Positions 14,394 to 23,209 are shown, counted from the first letter of the stretch. The stretch is 39,222 nt of DNA from Candidatus Niyogibacteria bacterium RIFCSPLOWO2_12_FULL_41_13 (GCA_001821615.1 MHMS01000023.1:1183-40404), one strand, 5' to 3'. Notes: generated by a model from the letters alone, not told the origin. Numbers and translations: made by a program.

Positions 14394-14683
14394 CTAGAAA
14401 ACTTTAATTATGTTCTATGTGTATATTCTTAAAAGTAAAAAAGATGGTAGTATTTACATAGGTTATACAAGTAATTTAATAAGACGTTTTGAAGAACATA
14501 ATAATTTAAAAAACAAATCAACAAGATATAAAGCGCCTTTTGAGCTTATTTACTACGAAGCATACAAGTCAAATGCTGATGCAAGATACCGGGAAACTAA
14601 TTTAAAGAGATTTGCCCAAGCTTATTCACAATTAAAAAATAGAATCAGAAATAGTTTAATTTAAAAGTTTTCTGGGTGAGGGG
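14386..14683. mobile_element. putative GIY-YIG mobile cassette with terminal inverted repeats
   Basis: CCCCTCACCTAGAAAACTTT at the left end (14386 onward) is matched inversely by AAAAGTTTTCTGGGTGAGGGG at the right end (to 14683), about 24 bp with few differences. The 7-mer TGATTAG directly flanks both ends (14379-14385 and 14684-14690), as a target-site duplication would. The right copy lies inside the 5' end of tRNA-Val, which is restored intact. The only gene inside is the GIY-YIG nuclease. Confidence 0.6.
14410..14664 (+). CDS. GIY-YIG nuclease domain protein
   Basis: 84 residues forming one GIY-YIG domain of the UPF0213/YhbQ size class. The signature is spread over MFYVYILKSKKDGSIYIGYTSNLIRRFEEHN: VYIL for GIY, YIGYT for YIG, with the catalytic Arg in LIRRF and a later Glu in RYRETNLKRF. 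Free-standing proteins of this type are thought to nick or repair DNA; related domains are homing endonucleases. The gene is boxed by inverted repeats and abuts tRNA-Val, which makes a homing or transposon-like role plausible here. Codon use is more AT-rich than its neighbours. Confidence 0.85.
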   Translation: MFYVYILKSKKDGSIYIGYTSNLIRRFEEHNNLKNKSTRYKAPFELIYYEAYKSNADARYRETNLKRFAQAYSQLKNRIRNSLI

Positions 14684-14752
14684 TGATTAGCTCAGTGGCA
14701 GAGCATTATCTTCACACGATAGGGGCCGCAGGTTCAATCCCTGCATCACCCA
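14681..14752 (+). tRNA. tRNA-Val (CAC)
   Basis: Acceptor GGGTGAT pairs with ATCACCC. The anticodon stem TTATC/GATAG encloses TTCACAC with anticodon CAC. The T arm GCAGG-TTCAATC-CCTGC is perfect. No CCA is encoded. Its 5' 11 nt are also the right part of a 16-nt direct repeat whose other copy is at 14371-14386. Confidence 0.93.
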
Positions 14753-14762
14753 TTTAGAAATT

Positions 14763-14954
14763 ATGGCAACTTTATCAAACAAAGCGTGGATTTTCATAAT
14801 TATTTTTGTTTTAGCGTTTGGATTTGTCATTGGTTATTCTTTTGGGAAATCAGTCGGATTTAACGCCAACCAAGAACTGTTAAAAAGCGAAGTAAATAAA
14901 GCCCAACAGGGAATTTTAGACCTTCAGAAAAAATTGGAAAATTTCAAATTTTGA
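14763..14954 (+). CDS. small single-pass membrane protein with coiled coil
   Basis: 63 residues. One membrane helix at about residues 8-30 (AWIFIIIFVLAFGFVIGYSFG) is followed by an amphipathic, coiled-coil-like tail (LLKSEVNKAQQGILDLQKKLENF). The ATG comes 11 nt after tRNA-Val, so it may be expressed from the tRNA transcript. Function unknown. A MITE-like element begins shortly after the stop. Confidence 0.6.
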   Translation: MATLSNKAWIFIIIFVLAFGFVIGYSFGKSVGFNANQELLKSEVNKAQQGILDLQKKLENFKF

Positions 14955-14965
14955 TTAATTATATG

Positions 14966-15107
14966 CCCAGTAAGACAAAATCGAATGCTAAATCTGGTTT
15001 CTTGCGCGGTATAAACATGTTTTATTGCAAAATTAAAATTAAACATAATAATAGTCGGATGTCCGCTTGCGGATTTAGCAAGAAATATTCGATTTAGTCT
15101 TACTGGG
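14966..15107 (+). mobile_element. MITE-like element, copy 1
   Basis: 142 bp with terminal inverted repeats: CCCAGTAAGACAAAATCGAA at the left, and TTCGATTTAGTCTTACTGGG at the right. TATG flanks both sides (14962-14965 and 15108-15111), consistent with a 4-bp target duplication. The second TATG supplies the serS start codon. No ORF is inside. A copy about 90% identical lies in reverse orientation at 25028-25170. Confidence 0.85.
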
Positions 15108-15108
15108 T

Positions 15109-16347
15109 ATGCTGGATATAAAATTTATTCGCCAAAACTCGGAATTAGTCAGAGAAGCAATTAGGAAAAAATATATTGATTTGGATTTAAACCGGCTTTT
15201 AGATGTGGACGAAAAAAGATTAGAGTTGCTCAAAGAAATTGAAGGATTAAGAGCAAAGCAAAATAAACTTGCCGGAGAAATCGCCGGATTGAAAGGAGAA
15301 GAAAGAGACGCAAAAATCGGCGAATCAAAAAACATAAAAAAGAATCTTCAAGAAAAAGAAGGCGAATATAAAAAAATTGAAGAGGAATTCAACGGCTTAA
15401 TGCTTAAAGTTCCCAACATTCCCGATCCGTCCGTTCCGGAAGGCAAAGACGAATCTTTTAATCAGGAAATCAGAAAATGGGGAGAGAAGCCGACTTTTGA
15501 TTTTCCGGCAAAAGATTATTTAAACATAATGGAGCAAAACGGATGGCTTGATTTGGAGCGGGGGGTGAAAGTTTCCGGTTTCCGCGGTTATTTTTTAAAA
15601 GGAAAAGCGGCCCTGCTTTCAATGGCGATTTGGAAATTTGTTGTGGACGAACTTGTCAAAAAAGGATTTGAGCCGGTGTTGGCGCCGTCCCTCGCAAGAA
15701 AAGAAAATTTTGTAGGCACCGGCTGGCTTCCGTCGGGAGAAAAAGAAATTTATCAAATGGACGATATGGGCCTTGTCGGAACTTCAGAAGTTTCAATGAT
15801 GGGCTATCATAAAGACGAAATCTTAAAAGAAGAAGAATTACCCAAAAAATATGTCGCTTTTTCTCCTTGTTTCAGAAAAGAAGCGGGCGCGTACGGCAAA
15901 GATACCAAAGGAATTTTGCGGGTTCACGAGTTTTATAAAGTTGAACAGGTAATTTTGTGCAAGGCCGACCATCAGGAATCCGTGAAATGGCATGAAGAAC
16001 TTACGAAAAACGCCGAAGAATTAAATCAAAAATTAGGCCTTCATTACAGGGCGGTAATTTGTTCCACCGGCGAGACCGGCTTGGGTCAGGTTAAAAAATA
16101 CGACATTGAAACCTGGATTCCTTCGGAAAACAAATATCGCGAAACCCATTCTTCCTCTTATTTCCACGATTTTCAGACAAGACGATTAAATATCCGGTAT
16201 CGCGCCAAAGACGGCGAGCTTTATTTCGCGCATTCTTTAAACAACACCGCCATCGCCACGCCGAGAATTTTAATCGCCATCATTGAACAGCGTCAGCAAA
16301 AAGACGGAACTTTCAAACTTCCCGAAATTTTGGAAAAGTATTTATGA
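15109..16347 (+). CDS. serS: seryl-tRNA synthetase
   Basis: 412 residues, class II synthetase charging tRNA-Ser. The N-terminal coiled-coil arm spans about residues 30-110 (LRAKQNKLAGEIAGLKGEERDAK). Motif 2 is visible as FRKEAGAYGKDTKGILRVHEFYKVE and motif 3 as LNNTAIATPRILIAIIE. TSEVSM and ETGLGQVKKYDIETWIPS are also typical. The ATG is the last part of the TATG that flanks the MITE-like element, so the sequence upstream of serS is the element itself and no Shine-Dalgarno exists. The stop overlaps alr by 4 nt. Confidence 0.97.
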   Translation: MLDIKFIRQNSELVREAIRKKYIDLDLNRLLDVDEKRLELLKEIEGLRAKQNKLAGEIAGLKGEERDAKIGESKNIKKNLQEKEGEYKKIEEEFNGLMLKVPNIPDPSVPEGKDESFNQEIRKWGEKPTFDFPAKDYLNIMEQNGWLDLERGVKVSGFRGYFLKGKAALLSMAIWKFVVDELVKKGFEPVLAPSLARKENFVGTGWLPSGEKEIYQMDDMGLVGTSEVSMMGYHKDEILKEEELPKKYVAFSPCFRKEAGAYGKDTKGILRVHEFYKVEQVILCKADHQESVKWHEELTKNAEELNQKLGLHYRAVICSTGETGLGQVKKYDIETWIPSENKYRETHSSSYFHDFQTRRLNIRYRAKDGELYFAHSLNNTAIATPRILIAIIEQRQQKDGTFKLPEILEKYL

Positions 16348-17498
16348 GTTTAATTAAAAATTTGAGAACATGGGTTGAAATTGACAAGCGGGCTTTAATT
16401 CATAATCTCAAAACTTTCCAAAAAATAATTGGGCGAGAGACCGAATTAATGGCGGTTGTAAAAGCCAACGCTTATGGTCACGGAATTAATGTTGTTGGAA
16501 GTATCCTAAAAAGCTACAAGCTAAAAGCTAAAAGCTGTTTATGGTTTGGGGTTGATTCAATAGACGAAGCGATAGCGCTTCGCAAGGCCGGCGTTAAAAA
16601 TAAAATTCTGATTTTGGGCTGGATTCCGGAAAACCGGCTTGAAGAAACCATAAAATACAATTTAAGTTTTTCTCTTTATAATTCGGAAATTCCGGAAAAA
16701 TTCGCCGACAAGCGGTTTAAAGTTCATTTAAAAATAGAAACCGGAACGAATCGGCAGGGGATTTTGATTGACGATTTGAATAGATTTGCCAAGCTCCTCG
16801 CTGATTCAAATTTTAAAATTGAGGGATTATACAGCCATTTGGCTGACAGCGAAAATCCAGATTCCAATTTTTGGATTTCGCAAGTCCAAAATCTGGAAAA
16901 AGCCCGGAAAATTTTAGCTTATAATTTTATTTTTCCGCGATATGTTCACCTTGCTTCTACCGCCGCTTGTCTTCTTTATCCCGAAACTCATTTTAACTTG
17001 GCAAGAGTCGGTCTCGGTTTATATGGTTTATACCCTGCAAAAAACCTAAAAGCCAACAGCTATAAGCTAAAAGCTGAATTAAAACCTGTTTTAACTTGGA
17101 AAACAAGAATCGCGCAAATCAAAAATATTAAAAAAGGCGGCGCCATCGGCTATGGCAAAACCTATAAAGCGAAAAAAGATTTAAAAATCGCGATTTTGCC
17201 GGTTGGTTATTACGACGGTTATGACAGAGGGCTTTCCAATCGCGGCGAAGTTCTGATTAAAAGCAAACGGCTGAAAATTTTAGGCAGAGTTTGCATGAAT
17301 ATGATTATGGTGGATGTTACGGAAACGCAAAGCGCAAATCGCAAAGCGCAAAATATTAGAGTTGGGGATGAAGTTATTCTTCTCGGCGGAAAGGGAAAAA
17401 ACAGAATTTCAGCTGAAGAAATGGCGAAAAAATTGGATACGATTAATTACGAAATCATTACCAGAATCAATCCTTTAATCGCGAGGATTGTGATATGA
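16344..17498 (+). CDS. alr: alanine racemase
   Basis: 384 residues. This PLP enzyme makes D-alanine for peptidoglycan. The PLP lysine is Lys40 in MAVVKANAYGHG. Other family blocks are WFGVDSIDEAIALRKAG, LKIETGTNRQGI, HLASTAACL, ARVGLGLYGLYP, IGYGKTYKAKKDLKIAILPVGYYDGYDRGLSNRG, and GRVCMNMIMVDVT. Three word-repeat insertions sit in frame at loops between these blocks: SYKLKAKS near residue 57, LKANSYKLKAELK near 235, and QSANRKAQN near 330. Core residues are unaffected. It overlaps serS and ftsQ by 4 nt each, in a cell-wall/division operon. Confidence 0.95.
   Translation: MSLIKNLRTWVEIDKRALIHNLKTFQKIIGRETELMAVVKANAYGHGINVVGSILKSYKLKAKSCLWFGVDSIDEAIALRKAGVKNKILILGWIPENRLEETIKYNLSFSLYNSEIPEKFADKRFKVHLKIETGTNRQGILIDDLNRFAKLLADSNFKIEGLYSHLADSENPDSNFWISQVQNLEKARKILAYNFIFPRYVHLASTAACLLYPETHFNLARVGLGLYGLYPAKNLKANSYKLKAELKPVLTWKTRIAQIKNIKKGGAIGYGKTYKAKKDLKIAILPVGYYDGYDRGLSNRGEVLIKSKRLKILGRVCMNMIMVDVTETQSANRKAQNIRVGDEVILLGGKGKNRISAEEMAKKLDTINYEIITRINPLIARIVI
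16511..16537. repeat. in-frame AGCTAAA word repeat 1 in alr
   Basis: AGCTACAAGCTAAAAGCTAA-type words. Encodes SYKLKAKS between two conserved alr blocks. Confidence 0.7.
17043..17076. repeat. in-frame AGCTAAA word repeat 2 in alr
   Basis: CCTAAAAGCCAACAGCTATA and onward, the same word family as repeat 1. Encodes LKANSYKLKAE just after GLYGLYPAKN. Confidence 0.7.
17324..17354. repeat. in-frame GCAAAGCGCAAA word repeat in alr
   Basis: CGCAAAGCGCAAATCGCAAA and onward; the word differs from the first two. Encodes QSANRKAQN between VDVTET and IRVGDEVILLG. Confidence 0.7.
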
Positions 17499-18256
17499 AG
17501 GAGGATATTTTAATTTCATCAAAGCGTTTAAAAAGAGAACGGACAATCCGCCGTTATTTGAAAATTTTGGCCATTCCGTTTTTATCGGCCCTTTTTTTGT
17601 TTGTTTTGGCGAATTTATCGTGGTTCCGAATTCAGGACATTGAAATCAACGGAGGGGAAGAAAACAAAAAAGCCGTGAGAGACTTAATAAAAGAAAATTT
17701 AAGCAAAAGAATTTTTTTGTTTTTCCCGGCTGATAATATTTTTTTGGTTAACAAAGATAATTTAATCCGGGAAATTAAAAATAAATTTCCGGAGATTGAG
17801 AACGCAACCGCAATAACTGATTTTTTCAGCCGCAAAATAAAGGTTGATGTTAATAACCGCCAAATTTTCGCTTTTACTTGCAGGGAGGAAAAGTGTTTTT
17901 ATTTGGACGAAAAAGGAGTCCTTTTCAGGCAATCGCCGATTGTGTCGGGCGGGATTCTTTTGGAAGTTGTCGCGAGCTCAACCGAGGCATTTCGCGATTT
18001 TCATAAAATTTCTTTTCTTGCCCGAAAAATTGAAGAAAATTTGAAAGAAGAAAGATTAAGCAAGATTATTCTGAAAGACGAAAACTCGTTTGAGTTGGTT
18101 TTTGCCTCCGGCTTTAAAATAATTTCCGGCTTGGAAACAACTCCGGAGAAAATTTTGAGAAACCTGAACATTGTTTTGCAGAACATCAAAGACAGAAAAA
18201 ATCTGGAGTATATTGACTTGCGACTAGGCAATAAAGCGTATTACAAATTCAGATAG
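17495..18256 (+). CDS. ftsQ: FtsQ/DivIB-like cell division protein
   Basis: 253 residues. A basic cytoplasmic tail and one membrane helix (about residues 23-45, LKILAIPFLSALFLFVLANL) are followed by a POTRA domain beginning FRIQDIEINGGEENKKAVRDLI and NLIREIKNKFPEIENATAITDFFSRKIKVDVNNRQIFAFTC. A beta domain then ends YIDLRLGNKAYYK, a typical FtsQ C-terminal motif. FtsQ links the divisome SEDS/PBP synthase to FtsB/FtsL. It overlaps alr by 4 nt, which agrees with a mur/fts context. Confidence 0.85.
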   Translation: MKEDILISSKRLKRERTIRRYLKILAIPFLSALFLFVLANLSWFRIQDIEINGGEENKKAVRDLIKENLSKRIFLFFPADNIFLVNKDNLIREIKNKFPEIENATAITDFFSRKIKVDVNNRQIFAFTCREEKCFYLDEKGVLFRQSPIVSGGILLEVVASSTEAFRDFHKISFLARKIEENLKEERLSKIILKDENSFELVFASGFKIISGLETTPEKILRNLNIVLQNIKDRKNLEYIDLRLGNKAYYKFR

Positions 18257-18259
18257 CGC

Positions 18260-18448
18260 CTATTTTTTTATTGAGCCGATAAGAATCAAAAAGTCTTTCA
18301 AAATAAAACTTATCCAATTCCACAAAAAAGACAGATTTTCTTTTAAGGCCGGGTTTTCCGTCAGTTTGGAAAGCGAAACCCCAAGCAGGCTCATGATGAC
18401 GATAATAAGCAGGAAAATAACAATGAGCTGAAAAAATCCTTTATTCAT
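18260..18448 (-). CDS. small single-pass membrane protein
   Basis: 62 residues from ATG 18448 (MNKGFFQLIVIFLLIIVIMS), with one strong membrane helix at residues 6-27 and an amphipathic C-terminal helix. The ORF track start at 18628 runs through the divergent hppA gene and is not credible. It is convergent with ftsQ and divergent from hppA. Function unknown; no Shine-Dalgarno. Confidence 0.5.
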   Translation of the reverse strand: MNKGFFQLIVIFLLIIVIMSLLGVSLSKLTENPALKENLSFLWNWISFILKDFLILIGSIKK

Positions 18449-18506
18449 GGAATTTATTTTATCGCAAAAATTGACATAAAGCAAATTTTTTTTTAAATTA
18501 AAGTTT

Positions 18507-20498
18507 ATGACCATAAATATAGCTGTTTTCAGTTTAATTGTCGGCGTTATTTCAATATTATTCGCGATTTTTTGGCTGGTTAAAATCAGGAAAAGCCCTT
18601 CGGGAACAAAAGAAATGCTTGAAATCAATCAGGCGGTTGATATCGGCTCCCGGGCTTACTTAAAAAGGCAATATCAGGTTATCGGTTTGGTTGGATTCAT
18701 TATTTTTTTTATTTTGTTTTTCGCCTTAGGGAAGATTCTGGCTTTGGGATTTTTAATCGGCGCTCTGGGTTCGGCCATTGCCGGCTATTTTGGAATGCTA
18801 AATTCAGTCAAAACGAGCGTCAGGACGGCTGAAGCGGCAAAGACAAGCTTAAGTCAAGCTTTCAAGCTCGCTTTTTACGGTGGCGGAGTAACCGGATTTT
18901 TGGTAATGGGGCTCGGTTTAATCGCGGTTTCCGGATTTTTTCTTCTTACCGGAAACATTGAATCGCTCATAGGGTTGGGATTCGGCGGCTCGCTTATTTC
19001 TGTTTTTGCCCGGCTCGGCGGAGGAATTTACACCAAAGCGGCCGATGTCGGAGCGGATTTAGTCGGCAAAATTGAAAAAAATATTCCCGAAGACGACCCG
19101 AGAAATCCCGGGGTCATCGCCGACAATGTCGGCGACAATGTCGGAGACTGCGCCGGAATGGCCGCGGACTTGTTTGAAACTTATGTCGTTACTCTTATCG
19201 GCGCGATGCTGGTCGGCCATTTGTTTTTTGAAAGTGAGCCGATTTTTGTTTTTCTTCCTCTTTTATTGGCCGGTTTAGCCGGACTCGCTTCAATCATCGG
19301 AAGTTTTTTCGCCAGAATCGGCGAAGATTCTTCAAAAATAATGAGAGGATTGTATTATTCGCTTTTCGCGTCTTCGGCGATTTCTTTAATCCTGTTTTAT
19401 TTCGCGCTCAAGTTTCTTGCGATTGAAAACTGGTTTAATTTGTTCCTGGCTTCTTTGGTCGGAATTTCAATCGCTCTTCTGATGGTTTTTATCACCGATT
19501 ATTTCACTTCCAAAAATTTTTGGCCGGTGAGAATGATAGCGCGCTCCAGCGAGCAGGGTCATGCGACGAATATTATCGCCGGGCTTTCCATTTCAATGCT
19601 CGCGACTATTTTTCCGATTATTCTGATTAGCTTGGGAATTGTCGCGAGTTTTTCGCTTTTCGGATTGTACGGCGTGGCGACCAGCGCGGTGGCGATGCTT
19701 TCAATGGCCGGGCTGATAATCACTTTGGACGCTTTCGGCCCGATTACCGACAACGCCGGAGGCATCAGCGAAATGGCTCATTTGTCGGAAGAAACGAGAA
19801 AAAGAACCGACGCTTTGGACAGCGTTGGCAATACGACAAAAGCCGTTACCAAGGGATACGCCATTGCTTCGGCCGGACTCGCGGCTTTGGTGCTTTTCGG
19901 CGATTACGCCGTTTCTTTGGAAAAATTGGGAGGCAAAAAGATTTTATTTGAACTTAACGACCCTTTGGTTTTAATCGGTTTGTTTTTCGGCGCGATGTTG
20001 CCTTATATTTTCGGCTCGCTCGCAATGCTTTCGGTTTCAAGAACCGCGGGCAAGATAGTTGAAGAAATAAGAAGGCAATTTCGGGAAATCAAGGGTTTGA
20101 TGGAAGGAACAGCCAAGCCGGATTACAGCCGAACAGTTGACATCGCCACCAAGGCCGCTTTAAGAGAAATGATTTTGCCTTCCTTGCTTCCGATTTTAAT
20201 TACGATCGTTGCCGCTTTTGTTTTCGGACCCAAGACTTTGGGCGGGATATTAATCGGCGTCATTATTTCGGGTTTGTTTTTGGCGATTTCAATGACAACA
20301 GGAGGAGGCGCTTGGGACAACGCCAAAAAATACATTGAAGACGGAAATCACGGCGGCAAAGGCTTGTTTGCCCATCAGGCGGCAGTTACCGGCGACACTG
20401 TCGGCGACCCTTACAAAGACACCGCCGGTCCGGCCATCAACCCTTTGATTAAAGTAATCAACGTCATTGCTTTATTAATCGTCGGATTTTTGGTCTAA
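18507..20498 (+). CDS. hppA: membrane-bound ion-translocating pyrophosphatase
   Basis: 663 residues with about 16 membrane helices. It pumps ions out using PPi. Substrate-site motifs are visible: [56 protein letters not shown] and [22 protein letters not shown]. The block [21 protein letters not shown] has Lys after GNTT; in this family Lys there marks the K+-independent, H+-pumping subgroup, while Ala marks K+-dependent enzymes. The pump would energise the membrane of a fermentative cell. tig follows 1 nt after the stop and clpP shortly after, so a shared transcript is likely. No Shine-Dalgarno is present. Confidence 0.97.
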   Translation: MTINIAVFSLIVGVISILFAIFWLVKIRKSPSGTKEMLEINQAVDIGSRAYLKRQYQVIGLVGFIIFFILFFALGKILALGFLIGALGSAIAGYFGMLNSVKTSVRTAEAAKTSLSQAFKLAFYGGGVTGFLVMGLGLIAVSGFFLLTGNIESLIGLGFGGSLISVFARLGGGIYTKAADVGADLVGKIEKNIPEDDPRNPGVIADNVGDNVGDCAGMAADLFETYVVTLIGAMLVGHLFFESEPIFVFLPLLLAGLAGLASIIGSFFARIGEDSSKIMRGLYYSLFASSAISLILFYFALKFLAIENWFNLFLASLVGISIALLMVFITDYFTSKNFWPVRMIARSSEQGHATNIIAGLSISMLATIFPIILISLGIVASFSLFGLYGVATSAVAMLSMAGLIITLDAFGPITDNAGGISEMAHLSEETRKRTDALDSVGNTTKAVTKGYAIASAGLAALVLFGDYAVSLEKLGGKKILFELNDPLVLIGLFFGAMLPYIFGSLAMLSVSRTAGKIVEEIRRQFREIKGLMEGTAKPDYSRTVDIATKAALREMILPSLLPILITIVAAFVFGPKTLGGILIGVIISGLFLAISMTTGGGAWDNAKKYIEDGNHGGKGLFAHQAAVTGDTVGDPYKDTAGPAINPLIKVINVIALLIVGFLV

Positions 20499-20499
20499 A

Positions 20500-21489
20500 A
20501 TGAAAACTGAAGTTCAAAAACTTCCTCAATCTTTGGTTGAAATTAAAGGCGAAATTTCGGCTGAAGAATTTGAGGCATATATTGAAAAAGCGATTGAAGA
20601 ATACAATCAAGAAGCGGAAATCCCGGGTTTTCGGCGCGGTTTAACGCCCGAGAAAATCCTTTTGGAAAAAATAGGAGAGGATAAAGTTTTGGAAAAAGCG
20701 GCGACAAGCGCTTTCCGGAATTTTTATCCTAAAATTATTGAAGAAAACAAAATTGAAGCCATCGGCGGGCCGGAATTCCGGATTTTGAAATTAGCCAGAA
20801 AAAATCCCCTTGAATTTAAAATTATCGTTTCCGTTTTGCCGGAGGTTGAGCTTCCGGATTACAAAAAAATTTCAAGAGAGGAGTTTGGCGCAAAAGTGGA
20901 AATCGCGATTGATAATAAGGAAATTGACGAAAAACTTGAGCAATTAAAAAAAATCGTGGAATCAAAAAATAACACTAAGGAGGAATTAAACGATGAATTC
21001 GCGAAAAAAGTCGGCAATTTTCAAAACCTTGAAGAGTTGAGAAAAATAACGGCTCAAAATTTGGAATTTGAAAAGAAAAGAAAAACGCAAGACAAAAAAA
21101 GAATAGAGGTTTTGAAAAAAATCTCGGAACAGGCGGAAATTGACATTCCGTTGATTTTGATTGAGGCCGAGAAAGAAAAAATGCTCGGAGAATTGAAAAA
21201 AAGCGTTTCCGAAACAGGGTTTAAATGGGACGATTACCTTTCACAAATCAAAAAAAGTGAACAAGAGCTTTTAAAATCTTTTGATGGCGAAGCGCGCCAA
21301 AGGGTGAATTTCGGCTTGATTTTAAGAGAGATTGCAGAACAAGAAAAGATTGAGGTTAACGAGGAAGAAGTTGAAAAGTTGAGCGAAAGCTACGCGAAAA
21401 TTTATTCAAGAGACAAAATAAGCCGGGATTATATTTACGGTCTGCTTAAAAACGAAAAAACTTTCGCTTTTCTTGAAAATTTAAATTAA
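20500..21489 (+). CDS. tig: trigger factor lacking the PPIase domain
   Basis: 329 residues against about 430 for the usual protein. The ribosome-binding N-terminal domain carries the signature IPGFRRGLTPEKIL. FKIIVSVLPEVELPDYKKI normally leads into the FKBP-type PPIase domain, but here it passes through a short linker (residues 128-175) straight to the C-terminal helical arms (LEELRKITAQNLEFEKKRK through SESYAKIY). The chaperone cradle is therefore kept and prolyl isomerase activity lost. Such shortened forms occur in CPR. It sits next to clpP, the usual tig-clpP order, between hppA and clpP. Confidence 0.92.
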   Translation: MKTEVQKLPQSLVEIKGEISAEEFEAYIEKAIEEYNQEAEIPGFRRGLTPEKILLEKIGEDKVLEKAATSAFRNFYPKIIEENKIEAIGGPEFRILKLARKNPLEFKIIVSVLPEVELPDYKKISREEFGAKVEIAIDNKEIDEKLEQLKKIVESKNNTKEELNDEFAKKVGNFQNLEELRKITAQNLEFEKKRKTQDKKRIEVLKKISEQAEIDIPLILIEAEKEKMLGELKKSVSETGFKWDDYLSQIKKSEQELLKSFDGEARQRVNFGLILREIAEQEKIEVNEEEVEKLSESYAKIYSRDKISRDYIYGLLKNEKTFAFLENLN

Positions 21490-21506
21490 ATCGTTTAAAA
21501 TAAAAA

Positions 21507-22163
21507 ATGGACGAAGAATATGAAGAAGAACATTTTATGAGTTATCTTATTCCAACGGTTATAGAAAAATCTCCTTTTGGCGAGCGCGCCTACGATATTT
21601 ATTCCCGTCTTTTAAAAGACAGAATAGTGTTTCTTTCCGGCCCGATTTCCGACCCCTTGGCGAATATCGTTATCGCCCAGCTTTTATTTTTGCAGTCGCA
21701 GGACCCAAAAAAAGACATCCAGCTTTATGTAAATTCGCCGGGAGGAGTGGTTTCTTCGTTCTTGGCGATTTACGACACCATTCAGCACATTAAGCCCGAT
21801 GTTTCCACCATTTGCGTCGGCATCGCGGCTTCGGGCGCGGCGATTTTGCTCTCGGCCGGAACCAAAGGAAAGCGTTTTGCCCTGCCTAATTCCGAAATAA
21901 TGATTCACCAGTTGTTCGGAACGGCCGAAGGCCAGGCGATTGACATTGACATCCACGCCCGCCACATAGTCAAAATAAAGGACAGGTTGAACAAAATTTT
22001 GGCCTATCATACCAATCAGCCGATTGAAAAAATTGAAGATGACACGGACCGCGATTATTTTATGGACCCGAAAGAAGCGAAAGAATACGGCATAATTGAC
22101 GAGATTATAAAAATCAAAAACCCGATTCCCGCTTCAATGTTCAAAAACCACGGGAAAAAATAA
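21507..22163 (+). CDS. clpP: ATP-dependent Clp protease proteolytic subunit
   Basis: 218 residues. A serine protease that forms a tetradecamer capped by ClpX or ClpA/C. Catalytic triad: Ser109 in VGIAASGAA, His134 in SEIMIHQ and Asp183 in DTDRDYFM. The nucleophile block departs from the common GQAASMGA form. [21 protein letters not shown] and [11 protein letters not shown] are typical. An acidic ten-residue extension ([10 protein letters not shown]) precedes a second Met, at 21537, that could be the real start or the end of a propeptide. It closes the hppA-tig-clpP group. Confidence 0.96.
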   Translation: MDEEYEEEHFMSYLIPTVIEKSPFGERAYDIYSRLLKDRIVFLSGPISDPLANIVIAQLLFLQSQDPKKDIQLYVNSPGGVVSSFLAIYDTIQHIKPDVSTICVGIAASGAAILLSAGTKGKRFALPNSEIMIHQLFGTAEGQAIDIDIHARHIVKIKDRLNKILAYHTNQPIEKIEDDTDRDYFMDPKEAKEYGIIDEIIKIKNPIPASMFKNHGKK

Positions 22164-22194
22164 ATATAATATATTTTCTATTCTTAATAAAAAT

Positions 22195-23145
22195 TTAGTT
22201 ATTTTCAGAGTATTTTTTTAAATGATATAGGAGCGCAGAAACAAATTCGGAAGTATAAGAAAAGTGTATATACGGGAAAGCCGTATGTCCATTAATTTCG
22301 AAAAGCATTGGTCCTTGAGGAGTATTCCCGATATCCATACTATAAAGTTGCATCGGAAAACTTGCTGAAATCTTAGAACAAACTCGATTTCTAAAATCTA
22401 ATATTTCTTTTGGCAACGAATTTGTGGCAACTTCTGTATAGGGTGAGTCCCCGGTAATAATAAGAGTCTTCTTTTCGGGAGTTCTTAAATTAGCAAAAAT
22501 CGAATCGCCAATATTTAAAAATTTAAGGTCATGAACTCCTTCCACGACGCCAGGAATACCGCCATTTGTATTCACAAAAGCTTGTAATAGATAGCCGCCA
22601 TTGGCTAGTTTTTCTTCCTGAATAGATTCACCCTTAAATTCTTGGTTTTTATTCCAAACAAAAACACCAGCTCCTTTTTCGCCATGCCTAGGTTTTATTA
22701 CAACTTGTTCTCCGGGTACGATCTCCATGGCCCTTTTAATTTCGTCGATAGATTGTGCAAGATGTGTTTCGGGGGAAAATTCTTTAAGTAGTCGATACAC
22801 TTGGTATTTATCCCGGGAAAATAATCTAAATTCCGGAGTATTAATAACTTTTGCCGGTTCAAATTCTTTGCTTGTGGTTCCAAATAATCTTCTTTGATAT
22901 ATTAGATCTGCTTTAAATTCGCTCTCTGCTATCGCAAGAAGCCCGTCATTTAATTTCCATACATTACTAAATATACCATTTCCTATGTATGATTCTTTTC
23001 CATAAGCAACACGAAATATAAATTGTTCCGAAGCTTTGGCAAAAAAGTAATAATATTCAGGTTTTTCTGAGAAAAAATCTTCTACGGGATTACTGGTTTT
23101 ATTTACCCAGTATACTAAGCCAATTTGTGGCATAGATTCTTTCAT
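22195..23145 (-). CDS. ATP-grasp fold ligase, substrate unknown
   Basis: 316 residues. The ATP-grasp core is seen as VVIKPRHGEKGAGVFVW (nucleotide-binding Lys and glycine loop), EEKLANGGYLLQAFVN, the central VEGVHDLKFLNIGD, and the metal-binding block QGPMLFEINGHTAFPY. FRLFSRDKYQVYRLLKEF before it is the usual lid-adjacent helix. Enzymes of this group (RimK, glutathione synthetase and similar) join a carboxylate to an amine through an acyl phosphate. Which substrate is used cannot be told; the N-terminal 95 residues match no family I know. It has its own promoter with the -10 box 6 nt before the ATG. Confidence 0.75.
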   Translation of the reverse strand: MKESMPQIGLVYWVNKTSNPVEDFFSEKPEYYYFFAKASEQFIFRVAYGKESYIGNGIFSNVWKLNDGLLAIAESEFKADLIYQRRLFGTTSKEFEPAKVINTPEFRLFSRDKYQVYRLLKEFSPETHLAQSIDEIKRAMEIVPGEQVVIKPRHGEKGAGVFVWNKNQEFKGESIQEEKLANGGYLLQAFVNTNGGIPGVVEGVHDLKFLNIGDSIFANLRTPEKKTLIITGDSPYTEVATNSLPKEILDFRNRVCSKISASFPMQLYSMDIGNTPQGPMLFEINGHTAFPYIHFSYTSEFVSALLYHLKKYSENN

Positions 23146-23150
23146 GTTTG

Positions 23151-23179
23151 TTTATATCAACTTATGAACTTTTGAACAA
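23151..23179 (-). promoter_or_regulatory. promoter of the ATP-grasp gene
   Basis: TTGTTC and TATAAA on the minus strand are 17 nt apart. The -10 box ends 6 nt before the ATG at 23145, so the mRNA is predicted to be leaderless. Confidence 0.5.
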
Positions 23180-23181
23180 AA

Positions 23182-23209
23182 AATAAATGGCGCCCGAGTG
23201 GTGGGCGCC
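23182..23209 (-). terminator. terminator of the 23230 gene
   Basis: On the minus strand GGCGCCC and GGGCGCC enclose ACCACTC, followed by ATTTATTTTTTG. It separates the orphan gene from the ATP-grasp gene. Confidence 0.75.

Noticed and set aside
18449-18628. N-terminal extension of the small minus-strand membrane protein
   Set aside because: It runs antisense through the start of hppA and shows no protein-like composition.
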